In this document: positions 1 through 11,420 of the stretch, piece by piece
How positions within the stretch are numbered: position 1 is the stretch's first letter
How the letters are laid out: each line of letters opens with the position of its first letter
NCBI RefSeq assembly: GCF_000711695.1
Contig: NW_013547004.1
Location: forward strand, 148,330-212,329
From: Tilletiaria anomala UBC 951
Lineage: Eukaryota; Basidiomycota; Exobasidiomycetes; Georgefischeriales; Tilletiariaceae
Direction of reading: 5' to 3'
DNA length: 64,000 nt
Program-made: the position numbers and the translations under genes
The notes under the pieces: model-generated
Databases searched by the model: none
What the model was told of the DNA's origin: nothing
Seen by the model: only the letters and a program-made list of their open reading frames with translations

Positions 1-1
1 C

Positions 2-802
2 CGCAACTTGCTGCGCGGCGGCATCGGCGACTGGGGCTTCCCAACTGTGGAGCCGCGCAGGGATCAGAAGCGCCGGGACGGTATCGAGGTGCACAGAGAG
101 GAGAAGAGACGCAGGCTCGAGAGCCAGAAACGTCGGTCGGAGTGGCGCAGGGCTCAAGAGGCGGAGGCTTATGCTTCCTTCGGTAGCGACGATGAGGCAA
201 ATGCCGCCAGCCCTTCCAGCGGTCCCGGCGCAGTTGGCACAATGAAGGCCACAACGCCGACGGTGAAGAAAAAGCGCTGGTCTCGCTCAAGGTTTGCAGC
301 GTACGCGGACAGTGATGTGGAGGCGGGGGATGCGATATGCAAGCACAATTCTGGTTCAGAACCGAACGGTGCAGGCAAAGGCAAAGCGACGTCATCATCC
401 GATACCGCCATAACGCCGCGTGAATCTGTAGCTCAGCCACGACCCAGAAATGACTCGATCAAGGGCGGGTCGGCTTCAGCTCCCAGAATAGGTGGCGCGG
501 TAGACCTTTTCGTCGAGGATCGCGAGGCGGAAGAGCGCGAGCGCATACGCGAGCGCAGGAGGGGCGACCCGGCGCTGCGTGCCATGAAACGCAAGCGCAT
601 CTTCCGCAAGCAGTGGAATCCTACGCACGGGCTCGTGTCACCCACGCTGGGAGTGGCTGCCGTGAATAGCGGGGCTGACGGGCTGGGAAAGAAGAGCGTG
701 GGCGGCGCGCCGCTGTCGCAGGCGTCACCACTGCTGCCGCGCGAAGACCTCATCTTCCGGCCGAATCTGGATGACCTTGGGGACGAGGCGCAGAGCGAGT
801 AG
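2..802 (+). CDS. C-terminal part of an unknown charged protein, cut by the window edge
   Basis: The reading frame is open from the left edge to a TAG at 800-802, so only the last 266 residues are visible. There is no start codon in the window. The segment is very rich in Arg, Lys, Glu and Ser. It has a basic helix-prone stretch near its beginning (repeated KRR and REEKRRR patterns), then a Ser/Gly/Ala-rich disordered stretch, then a second RERRR stretch, and ends in an acidic tail with DDLGDEAQSE. I recognise no catalytic domain; the basic clusters would suit a nuclear protein or a cytoplasmic tail, but that is a guess. The same frame stays open after the stop to a TAG at 1115-1117, so the true 3' end may lie further downstream (see findings). 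Confidence 0.55.
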   Translation, partial: RNLLRGGIGDWGFPTVEPRRDQKRRDGIEVHREEKRRRLESQKRRSEWRRAQEAEAYASFGSDDEANAASPSSGPGAVGTMKATTPTVKKKRWSRSRFAAYADSDVEAGDAICKHNSGSEPNGAGKGKATSSSDTAITPRESVAQPRPRNDSIKGGSASAPRIGGAVDLFVEDREAEERERIRERRRGDPALRAMKRKRIFRKQWNPTHGLVSPTLGVAAVNSGADGLGKKSVGGAPLSQASPLLPREDLIFRPNLDDLGDEAQSE

Positions 803-1540
803 GCGCAGGCGCGGTGTTCCAGAGGAGGCAATGTTGATAGCGACGATGATGCTCAGGAAGGCGGTCGAAGCCAGGCGGAGAAACGCCCCTACAGGCGTGT
901 CAACGAGCTGCACGACCGTGAAGATATGGAGCAAGCGCAAGCGACGCCGGGCGAAGGACGCGCCAATGCTGATGCCCAAGCCGATGTTGTCGTCCACGAA
1001 AGTCACGCACAAGGGGACGTTCGCATCGCGAGACAGGTTGCCGCAGAAGGAAAGATAGATGCTGCAGCTGTTGGGCACAAGATCAGCACGGGGACGACGC
1101 CGCAGCAGCCCGCCTAGATGGCTAGTGCGACCGAGGAGAAGCGGCACACGTCCTTTCTTTCGTTCGATCCAGGTTGGCTGGCGCATTGGCAGCTTCGAAG
1201 GACGTCAATATCATCTGGAGTATATATACATACGTACCGCACCGCACCGCACTGCACTTGACACATGATGACATGTCTGTGTACGTCATGTGTGCATCGC
1301 AAAACCACCGGGCAGGGCCTTGATCGGCATCGAGATGACGAGACGTGAATCGAAGCGCTCTCCTGTATCTTGTTTTGTGTCCAGGTCCGAGTCCCGCATT
1401 CCGAAGATGGCGTATGATACTTGATGCGGGCGGAACCGGCCTGCGCCCCAGCCATGAAGTGGTCATTTTGCACTGCGCAGCTCTGCTGCTGTGTCGCTCG
1501 GCGGTCTGGGCGACGATCCGGCCTCGTGCGTGCGTGCGCT

Positions 1541-1560
1541 GGTGGTGGTGGTGGTGGTGG
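1541..1560. repeat. (GGT)n microsatellite
   Basis: Six to seven uninterrupted GGT units lie in the Sin3 upstream region. They give Trp, Gly or Val runs in accidental open frames, which makes nearby ORFs look longer than they deserve. Confidence 0.9.
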
Positions 1561-2336
1561 GCAAGAGAGAGAGCTGGCGCCTGGCCGCTGGCGCTGGCGG
1601 GGGGCTCTCCGCTTTCCGCCTCTCGCGCTCTCTCTGTCCAGCGGTTCGCAACACCCTCATCGTCTGTCGTCGATACACCTGGGCCAATGCGGTCACAGAT
1701 ACCAACCGAAGCTCGTGGGCGCTCGTGCGCATGCTCTTCGAGAGGATCTCAGCAGAGGTCATTGCTTCTTTCACCCACCGTGAACGCTTGTGTGTCCTCC
1801 GAGCGGCACGGAGGACGACGACAGCCCAAGAGGAAACGAAGAAGCCCACCTTCGTGTGTGACACGACACGAAACGACGCGACCGGGGACGGCCTTGAATT
1901 GGCGGGCGAAGCGTAGCGAAGAGAGCCCATCAGGTGCTGCGTCCGGGGTGCATTTATATGCGTGTGGGTTTTCTCACGATCAGACATCCAGCAAGCGTTT
2001 CTCCCGCTACTGTGCCATCACACTCTCCCTCGCAACGTCGGCCTTGCGTCACGAATCCGTAGTGCCTTCACATCTTCCCGGCTCCCACCTTCCCCTTCCT
2101 CCGGCGCGCCGCTGTGGGTTCAAAGATTTTCGCTCCAGCAGCTGCGTCGTTATCTGGGTGTCTACCGCTGCGGGGTCAACCTCATTGGCCATCCGCGAGC
2201 TCAAGTGCAAGATTGCGCTCGGTCGTGCTCTACAAAGACGCTAGTCGGCTCGAATCTTGGCGGTCTCGCTCCGAATAAGAGCAGCTTCCCGCTTGTGTGA
2301 CAGCCAAAGCAAAAAAAAAACTTGCAAATCGTCACA

Positions 2337-4049
2337 ATGGTGAGTCAGAGACGTCGGAAGAATTGCTGTCAGTCCATTCCACGACCAGTTTTGCTGACAT
2401 GGTACATGCGGCTCCTTTTCTTGGGCAATCGACATCGAAAACGGACCGACCGCATTCACCCATCCCCTTTCCAGGCGACGCTCAACGTCAAAGATGCGCT
2501 CTCCTACCTGGACCAGGTCAAGGTCCAGTTTGCGGAGCAGCCAGATGTGTATAACCGCTTCCTTGACATCATGAAGGACGTGAGTTGGCTTTCCTTAGAG
2601 TGCTTTGCCATTTGACCAAGCCTGCATACTCACCCTCTATCACTCCCCAGTTCAAGTCCCAAAGCATCGATACGCCCGGTGTCATCGAGCGCGTATCCAC
2701 CCTCTTCCGTGGGCATCCATCCCTGATCCAAGGCTTTAACACCTTCCTACCACCTGGATACCGGATTGAATGTTCTCTAGACCCCGGTGACAACAACCTC
2801 ATCACCGTCACGACACCCACCGGCACCACCACGCAAACCCCCGGCGGTGTTGGCATCGCAGGCGCAATTAACCGGCTCAACACAGCCCCCGCTGGGAGCA
2901 ACGTCGCCGGTGCTCCCGCTGCTGCCAGCGTCGGTGCAGGACCCAACAGCTCGCCTGCCGCTCCTGGCAGGGGTAGCATCAGCCATGAGGCAGGGCTTGC
3001 CAGTGCGTCCGGCGTGCCGTTTACGCCGAGTGGGCACGGTATGCAGCCGTCCATGTCGGTCGGTGGGTTTTCTAGCACGAGTACCCAAGGGATACCTAAT
3101 GGTATCCCCGGTCTCGGTGGTTCCAATGGTGCGTCCTCTCCCACCCGCCCACCTTTGGGCCTATCTGCGAGTCAGCAGCCGCACGAAAGCTCGTGTGCAG
3201 GCATGGGTCTTGTTTCCTTACTAACATCATCTTCTCCTTTTGCCCTTTTGCACAGCCCCTGCGACGCCTGGCGCAACGGCTGGTGCAGGCGTGCTCTCTC
3301 ACGGCGGAGCCGGCATGGGTGGCCTCGGCGACCCGCGCCGACCGCCGGTGGAGTTCAACCACGCCATCAACTATGTTAACAAGATAAAGCAACGCTTCAG
3401 CAACGATCCCGAGACGTACAAGCAGTTCCTCGAGATCCTGCAGACATATCAGAAGGAACAGCGACCGATACAGGATGTCTACGCTGAAGTGACTATCCTG
3501 TTCGACAAGGCGAAAGACCTGCTCGAGGAGTTCAAGCAGTTCTTGCCCGATACGAGCGCCAACGCGCAGCCACAGCAAGGCGGCCTTTTCGGTGCGGTGA
3601 CGCAAGCAACACAGGTGGGTGGGCAGCCGAGCGTCATGGGGCACAGCACCATCGGGCCCCTCGATGGCGCCGGCGCTGCACTTGGTGGGCTGGGCGGTGC
3701 GACTGCGCCATCTCCCGCTATCGTGCCACCAAGGGGCAAGATCGGCGCGGCAGGCACTGCTACAGCGGCAGGCGCGCCATCCGCTAAGAGCAAGAAGCGT
3801 TCTGCTGCAGCCGCTGCTGCCTCCGTTGCGGGAGAGGCCGGCGTCGCTCCCGGCGGCAGAGCCCAGGCTGCCGGCGCAGCCAAGTCCAAAAAGAGCAAGC
3901 ATCATCATAAGTCGACGGCAGCAGCTGCAGCTGCAGCTGCAGCTGCAGCGGCAGCAGCGGCAGACTCAGCACCACTCTCGCAGCAGCAACAACAACACCA
4001 GCAACACCAGCAGCAACACCAGCTACAACAACAACAACAACAACAACAG

Positions 4050-4081
<32 letters not shown>

Positions 4082-7000
4082 GATGCAAATGCAGATGCAA
4101 ATGCACTCGCCGCAGCTCGCCGGTAGCGCCGGCGCGGAGCAGCCGATCGGCATGCCGCACGTCCAGATGCAGGCTTACGTCGGGCCGGACGGGACGGTGA
4201 TCCATGCGGACACGGCCGCCGCTGCTGGCCTCCTACCTGCGGTCGGGCCGATGGGCATGCCTCTTGCTCCTGGCCAGGTGGCACTCGCATCGCTCGACGA
4301 GGTCGCCTTCTTCGATCGCATCAAGAAGCACATCGACGACCGCGGGACATACCTCGAGTTTCTCAAACTGCTCAACCTCTTCACGCAAGACATCATCGAT
4401 GTGCGCACGCTCATCGATCGCGCCGCGCTCTTCATCGGCAACCACCGCGAGCTATTTGCCACGCTCAAGACGCTCTGCGGCTATGACATGGGCAAGCACG
4501 GCTGGCTCGAGAACGAGGACCCCATCATCGAGAATGTCCCAGCGTTGCAGCGCGAGCGGATCGACCTGAACACGTGCAAGCAGTACGGCGCCAGCTACCG
4601 CAAGCTTCCCAAGTACGAGATCAATCTCGCCTGCTCTGGGCGCGACCCCATGTGCTGGGAGGTGCTGAACGACGTCTGGGTCAGCCACCCGACGTGGGCG
4701 AGCGAGGGCGAGAGTTTCAACCCGCACAAGAAGAACATCTACGAGGATGCGCTGTACCGCTCAGAGGAAGAGCGGCACGAGTACGACTACCACATCGAAG
4801 CGAATCTGCGCACCATCGCTCTGCTCGAGCCTATCGCCGCGCGCATCAGCACCATGGACAATGAAGAGCGCGCCGCGTTCAGGCTCAAGCCTGGCCTTGG
4901 CGGCCAGAGCAAAAGCATCTATCAGCGCGTCATCAAGAAGGTCTACGGTCGCGATCACGGCCTGGAAGTAATCTCAGCCTTGCACGATAACCCGTGCATC
5001 GCCGTCCCCGTCGTGCTGCAGCGGCTTAAGCAGAAGGACGAGGAGTGGAAGCGCGCCCAGCGCGAGTGGAACAAGGTCTGGCGCGAGGTGGACGCGCGCA
5101 ACTACTACAAGAGTCTCGACCATCAGGGCATCCACTTCAAGACGACCGATAAGAAGGCCATCACGTCCAAAGCCTTTGTCGCCGAGATTGAAGCGCGCCG
5201 CACACAGCAGCAGCAGCGCAGGCTCAACATTGACCCGAGTCTCCCACGCGCACGCCCGCGATACCAGCTAGCGTACGTGCTCGACGACGTGCAGGTCCTC
5301 ACCGACGTGCTCAAGCTCGCGTTCAGCTTCCTTGACCGCGCCAACTTCTCCCGCGCAGACGCCGACCGCATCGAGACGTTCCTGCGCGCCTTTGTCCCCA
5401 ACCTGATGCAGCTCCACGGCAAGGAGCTCGAACAGCTTCTCGCAGGCGACGAGGACGACGATAACATGGACGACGATGATGCCGCCAGCGAAGGCACCGC
5501 CAGCGGCGTCGACGATGACTCGGACAGCGTCATCGGCGGCAGTGGCGCCCCAAGCGCTGCAGGCGCTGGCGCTGTTGCTGCAACTGCTACTGGTTCTTCG
5601 GCTGCGTCGACAGTCGGCAGCGCGAGCGTCAGCAGGCGAGGCGGCACCAATCCCAGCCGGAAGCAGCAGGCTGATCTGCGCCGCAGATTGCTCAAGAGCC
5701 AGGCCGAGTCTTCGGGAGCGGCGAAAGAGGCCCCCGTAGCGGATGAAGCATTGACTCCTTCGGCTGCCACTGGTGCAGAGGGTGGCGATGCTGCCACGAA
5801 CGGCACAGCGAACGCGGACGCGAATACAAATGCAAATGAAGCCGATACCGAGATGACTGATGTGAATGCTACCGTTTGCAAAAATGCGGCTGCAGAGGCC
5901 GGACAGGAGGAGACGGAGTCGTCAAAAGACAAGCCTGCTGCGAGCGATAGCGCTTCGTTCTCCTCTTGGATCCAGGCCGACTTGAATCAAACGTTCGACT
6001 CTATAAACGAAAAGGGGGCACAACCCAATGGAGCTGATGCAGCAGCTGCGGCTTCTGCTGCTGCCATCGATGGCCCCGCTCGGCACCCGACTGCCGGCGT
6101 GCGCAAGCAGAACTTCTTCTGCAACACGAGCTTCTACGTTTTCATTCGATTATTGCAGATCCTTTACGCACGCCTGCACAAGATGAAGACTATCGCGGCC
6201 GAGAAGGCGGAACAGCACCCTTCCAAGCAGCGCGTCAACCCGATCGCGGTGGAACTCGGCCTACAGGACGTCTCGAGCGGTCCTGCAGCCATCGTCGGCG
6301 TTGCTGCTGCGCATGCCGGTGTCAATGGTGCAGAAGAGAGCGGTCTGTACCTTCATCCGGCGCGGTATTACGACACGCTGCTCGACCTCTGCGAGAAGCT
6401 CTTTGATAGCGACCTGGACCAGGCTACTTTCGAGGAGAGTGTGCGGTATATGTACGGCATCGATGGTTATGTCATCTTTACCATTGACAAGGTTGTCAGC
6501 GCCTTCGTCAAGGCTGTGAGTGGCGTGAAGCAAGATAACCGTTGGCTGCGCCTGCGGTTGCTTCCGGCTGATAACTGACGCGATCTTCTTGCTTCTAATA
6601 GGCGCAAGGTTTGATGACAGAGCAACGAGGCCAGGAACTACTTGCCCTCTTCGACCGCGACCGTTTGCGCACATACGATGAGGTGACCGGCTACAAGCAG
6701 CAGATCGAGAATCGCATGGCGGCCGAGGCTATCATCGGCAAGGACGAGAATCTGTTCCGGGTGGAGTGGATCCCGCCGAGCAGCACGATGCTCATTCAGA
6801 TGCTCAGTAAGGACGACTTGACGCTCGACGACCCGGCTACCGCGGAGCAGAAGTGGCTGTACTACATGTCGAGCTACTGCCTGTGGCAGCCGACGGAAGG
6901 CCTGCCCGGCGAGACATACGCGCCTTTCCTCAAGAGGTGAGAGCGGAGCTCGCAGCCACGGTTAAATGTTCCCGTTGCTTAACAACTGTGTGTTGCACAT

Positions 7001-7429
7001 TGCCTTCGCCAGATCCATAGCGCCCAATGCGGAAGCCGAGCTCGAGGACCAAGACGTGCGCTTCACGATCAAGACGGGTCTGGAGATCAAGGTAGGTCGC
7101 CTCTCCTTCGTCTGCTGCCAATCGCCTTTCTGCTTTACGCCCCGCTGACGCGCATCCCTGCCCACCCCTCGGTGCTGCGGCTCTGACAGATCTGCATCCG
7201 AACATACCGCCTGTTTTTTGTTCAAGACACGGAGGATGTCTTTGTGCGGCATCGCAAAGCCGACGAACTGGAAGTTCTCGAGAAGAAAGGCGCAGAGCAG
7301 CGTAAGAACAAACTCGACAGGTTCAATAGCTGGCTCGCTGGAGCACATACTGCAGCCGCGTCTGCGGTTGCTCCTGCTGCGAACGCCGGTGCAGGTGCAG
7401 GTGTTGCGAGCGCTGGTGGCAAGAAATGA
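2337..7429 (+). CDS. SIN3: Sin3-type transcriptional corepressor
   Basis: Scaffold of the Sin3/Rpd3 histone deacetylase complex, nuclear. Exons: 2337-2339, 2475-2579, 2651-3128, 3256-6515, 6602-6936, 7013-7091 and 7190-7429; all phases agree, giving 1499 aa. PAH1 begins almost at the initiator Met ([13 protein letters not shown], residues about 3-75), PAH2 is at about 228-295 ([14 protein letters not shown]) and PAH3 at about 540-605. The HDAC-interaction domain at about 630-830 includes [17 protein letters not shown]. The conserved Sin3 C-terminal region runs from about 1145. Linkers hold an Ala tract, a long Gln/His tract and an acidic Ser/Asp stretch. Exon 1 contributes only the ATG. Intron 1 (2340-2474) is 135 nt and has no in-frame stop, so retaining it gives an alternative 45-residue basic N-terminus. 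PAH1 lying at the extreme N-terminus is unusual, because many Sin3 proteins have a long leader, so an upstream exon cannot be excluded. Confidence 0.95.
3918..3963 (+). repeat. Poly-alanine GCA/GCT tract within Sin3
   Basis: GCAGCT-type repeats encode about 15 consecutive alanines, directly after a Lys/His-rich cluster and just before the glutamine tract. The tract lies in a disordered linker between PAH2 and PAH3. Confidence 0.9.
3981..4083 (+). repeat. CAG/CAA polyglutamine tract within Sin3
   Basis: CAG and CAA codons with interspersed CAC and one CTA encode a Gln/His tract of about 34 residues. A pure CAG run lies near 4047-4072, and a short Met-Gln alternation follows to about 4103. A tract like this is prone to length variation. 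Confidence 0.92.
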
Positions 7430-8442
7430 GCATCGATCGTTGATCAATCGTGGGTTCGACTCAGCTCGGCCATGTCGGGAATGGTGCGGAGGACATGATA
7501 TATGATATCCGTGTACAAACAAAAAGTACGAATACAAGCAGAGAGTTGAATCGAAATTATGCTTCCTTGCTGAGTCGTACTTGGCAGCCATCAGGCATGA
7601 GCGCATGAGCCACATATGTACTCTGTGCATCTTCACGTCGATCCCGATCGCCATCAGGCCCCGGCAGGGTGTCGATCATACACTGCGGCCTGCGCACTTC
7701 ACTGTTGAATCGGCATTCGGGCTCTTCAACTCAGCTCCTGACGAGAGATGGTGGACGTGAAAGATCTTCACGCGGAACTTCTGTGAGTAGCCTTGGGTCC
7801 ATATGATTGCCTCCTCGAGTCACCAAAAGGCGATGATGGCACGCTGCATTTTTGTATGTGGCAGCTGGTACAGCTTGTACATGGCTGGATGGGTGCCAGC
7901 TGCGTTTGCCACCTTGAAACTTTCCAGCTGTTCTGTTCGGGCCCGAGTCCAGTGAATCCTAGCAGCGGCTGGGGCGTTGGTTAATGGCGTGCCCTGATGG
8001 CGGGGTGAGCTGGCGGCGGACGAGGACCCGAAGTTGGAATTGTGAGGATGAAAGCACATGAGGGAGGGCGTTGGAACTTTGCAGCGGTTCATCAGTCAAA
8101 GTGATAATGTCCGCGAACCGCCTCACAATGCCACATTTCACAAGAATCGCCGGGCGATTCAGTTGGAAACGACGGCAAAGGTACCGAAAAGGAGAGCTCG
8201 GCTGTACGCACGCGCCATGCAATACCTGGCTGTGGTCATGCCCCGTCCCAGATTCCAGGCCTCCACTTTCTGTTATCAGCAGCACTGCAGCCCAGCGGTT
8301 AGCCAGCCACGCAGAGGCCCGAAAGGTCGGATTCTGAAACGCGCAATCTGAATGGCACTTCTGTTGGCATGGTGACTGAGCGCGGCAGAACGAGAGCACT
8401 GCGAGAGCTTTCGGGTTTTCGTGACTGGCCCACTGGCTCGCT

Positions 8443-8484
8443 AGACTCCTTAGCTGCCGAAGACTCCTTAGCTGCCGAAGACTC
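8443..8484. repeat. 18-bp tandem direct repeat
   Basis: The unit AGACTCCTTAGCTGCCGA occurs twice head to tail (8443-8460 and 8461-8478), followed by the first six bases of a third copy. It lies in the gene-free stretch between Sin3 and the perilipin gene. Confidence 0.9.
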
Positions 8485-9688
8485 TAATCCTGCTCCTTTT
8501 TACACTAGTCACGTTGACGATGGTATGATGGAACGAACAAGCTTTCACGAAAGTTTCTGGAGGTTGCCATGCAGTTTGGATTTGGACGATGGCAGTATTC
8601 AGCAGAAAGCATGCCCTGTTGCTGTGCATGAGAATTGCGGAGCCTGCATGGCAGAGGGCATACCATATTTTAACTTCGTCAACATCCTGCTGGCTGGCTA
8701 CCCGCTGAAAGCGAACTCGCGCCTGAACGCATTCACGAACCACGCTGGCAGCAACAGATCAAATGGGAAGGACATGTAAGGTGCGGATGGACTGACTCTC
8801 GCACGTGCAAATTGCGAAATACCAAGAGAGGGTTGTGATTTTTCAAAGCGATGATGACGAACGGGCCACAGTGTTTTCCATCATCGGCACATCACAGCAC
8901 TTTGAAAGCTTGATGAGTGCAGCAGCCAACGGATGTGCAGGTTTCACACCACAGCCGCATCGCTCCCATGACAATTCTGTATATATATAGCAAGCGAGAT
9001 AAGGGTTCCAAACACATTTCATTGCCACTCACAGTATCCTGCCCACCAACAAGCGTGTTGTTTTCCACAGTTGCTCCAAGCACGATTTCCGTACGGGACG
9101 AATCCTCTTTGACAGATAAGCAGGTGAGTCGAACACCCCCACTACTTGACCATCGTTGGCCTCGCTGGCATTGGGGCTAGAGTTAGGATGGGGGAAGCGA
9201 ACATCGGGGCTGTGGCGCAATCCGTCCAGTCAATCACGCTTGGAGCACAAAGGTTCGATTGTCTACTTCACGCTCAGGGGTGCTTTTCATACATAGCGCA
9301 GCACTCCAAGGCTCCAGTGGCGTCAGTTTGGCCGCGTTGTGCCGCCCAGAACCATTGTCTTGTGTGTGTGCGCTCGCCACAACGAACTCGGCATTGGTAT
9401 GTTGAGCAGCATTGTGCGGCCGCATCATCTCCCTGCTTGACTGTGCGCGCGCATACAGCCTCAACCCTCTGTCTCTCCCCGTCCCTCCCATGAGTATGCT
9501 TGACCCTGGGCTGCTGCGGATGACATTGCGAGAACACAGGTCGTCCCGCTTGCCCTTTTCCTCTCTATCGTCACCATCTTCCCATCAAGCCTTTACTAAC
9601 TTGACTTCTTGTTCTTACCCTCCCACCCTTGTACCAACAAATCTTCAACCCCCGCCGCGCACAATTGATTCGAAGCAGCATTCACACG

Positions 9689-10573
9689 ATGGCAACCGCA
9701 ACATCTGCACCACCTGCCGCTCAAACCGCGCCCATCAAGAGCGTCCAGGACAACAGCGAGGCAATCCAGAAGATCCTCTCCGTCCCTCTGGTTGCGGATT
9801 CTCTCAAGTATGCACACTCCACGATTGAGGCGCACCCGCTCATCTCTCAAACCTACCACGCTGGCGAGAACATCCTCAACTCATCGCTGAAGGCCGCTGC
9901 GCCGATTACGACTCGCTTCCAGGGCCAGCTCTCGTACGTTGACCACCTCGCGCTCCAGACCCTGCAGTTCGCGGAGTCCAAATGGGCGTACCCCTTCCAC
10001 GCCACTTCTGCTGAGCTCTACGACGCAGCAAAGGTGCCGGCCGAACAGGCTCGCTCGATTCTCAAACCCTACACTGAGGCTCTCGAGAAGGCTTACGGGT
10101 CCCATGTCCGCCCAGTGTACGACAATGCGTCGAAGCAGTTCGAGGAGCTCAAGAGCCACAACGCCTATGTCAAGCGTGCGGTCCATAGCATCTCTGCGTT
10201 GCAGGCTAACCTGCAAAAGACGGTCGACGGTCTGAGCGCCCGCGGCAAGGAGAATGGCGAGAACGCCAAGAAGGAGGCGCAGAACATCACGAATGCTATC
10301 TTCGGCGAGCTCGACCGCGTACGCGGCTTCGCACTGGCCCTGCCCGCAGAGAGCCGAAAGCGCTTCAGCCCAGTCCTCGAGACATTCTCAGATGCGTACG
10401 AGACACTGAGCAAGGAAGCCAAGAACTCTGAGCTGCCGCCCGCCCAGCGCTTCCAGAACGTGCTCAAGTACGTCCGCGAGCAGAGTCTGCCTGCCTTGCA
10501 GAAGGCCATCGTCCACCCTGACGAGCAGCAGCCAGTAAAGGCCGCCACGGCCACGATCAACGGCTCCAAGTAA
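9689..10573 (+). CDS. Perilipin-like lipid-droplet coat protein
   Basis: Uninterrupted 294-residue protein starting at the ATG at 9689; the frame is open upstream but has no other good start. It is predicted to be almost entirely amphipathic helix. An N-terminal block of PAT/CAP20-type pattern (VPLVADSLKYAHSTIEAHPL, about residues 31-50) is followed by HALQTLQFAESKWAYPF-like text and repeated helical segments. This matches the general look of fungal perilipins (MPL1/CAP20 family) that coat lipid droplets and protect triacylglycerol stores. There is no transmembrane segment or signal peptide. Assignment rests on family resemblance remembered rather than on a search; another apolipoprotein-like helical protein is the main alternative. 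Confidence 0.75.
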   Translation: MATATSAPPAAQTAPIKSVQDNSEAIQKILSVPLVADSLKYAHSTIEAHPLISQTYHAGENILNSSLKAAAPITTRFQGQLSYVDHLALQTLQFAESKWAYPFHATSAELYDAAKVPAEQARSILKPYTEALEKAYGSHVRPVYDNASKQFEELKSHNAYVKRAVHSISALQANLQKTVDGLSARGKENGENAKKEAQNITNAIFGELDRVRGFALALPAESRKRFSPVLETFSDAYETLSKEAKNSELPPAQRFQNVLKYVREQSLPALQKAIVHPDEQQPVKAATATINGSK

Positions 10574-11420
10574 GCGGCTTTCTGCTCAACTCTTCACTCC
10601 ACTTCACAACCTCGCATTGCATCGATACCACCGACCTGTCCTCCTATCATTCCACCCGCTCCTGCTTCTCTCACAGCCGACGGTCACAACTTTCCCCCTG
10701 GGGCCAACGACCGTTACATAGACGTGCAAGAATCAAACATCTCAGCACGCAACTGTTTCCTTTCCTTCCCTTGCGGCTGCATTCGTAACTAGAATTTTCG
10801 ACATCGTCGCCGCAGACGTTTTTCGCGCAACTCTTTTGTTTGTCATTTCTGTTTCTCCACCGTGCTTGCATGGCCTTGTGACGAATGCAACGTAGCATGA
10901 TGAACAGCATCAAAACATATTGCTATGGTTTTGGTTATTCGCGCGCACTTCATTCACGTTTGATCCGTGTTCGAGACCGGGAATAAGGTATAGCGAGATG
11001 TGGCACTTGGTGCTCTGGATAAGACTGGGAAGGAACAATCGAAAGGGGGGGGTGAAGAAAGAGAGAGGCGAGCCACGGTAACACGCGCGCACAGGCCAGC
11101 GCGAATACTCCGGTGTCTTCAACGGCCGCGCCCTGCCGCACTTGGAGGCTTGGGTGTAATAGTATGTCGCACTGTCCCGCTTCCAACCTGACTTCGGCCA
11201 ATCACTCCTGCGTCTTCAATCCGTTTAGTGCTTCGTTCTTCTATCCAAGCTTCACCCCCCGCCCACCTGTTTGGGTTGTCTTCTTAAGATCACTTCTCTG
11301 GCATCGCACCAATCCCCTGCGACCAAGAGAGATCCTTTCATCCGAAGCCGTGCTCGGTTGCAGCACCGACATCAGCGCCTTTCCCTTACCCCTGGCTGCC
11401 TCGCGTAACCTTTGCCGGTC

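Noticed and set aside
1345-2244. 299-codon open frame upstream of Sin3
   Set aside because: It runs through a GGT microsatellite (poly-Trp) and the pyrimidine-rich promoter/leader of Sin3, has no domain and overlaps open frames on both strands. It looks accidental.
7446-7470. GGGTTCGACTC resembling a tRNA B box after Sin3
   Set aside because: No T-stem pairing, no A box and no acceptor partner.
8369-8779. 136-codon open frame
   Set aside because: Contains the 18-bp tandem repeat, has no recognisable domain, and its composition is not clearly coding. Not called without transcript evidence.
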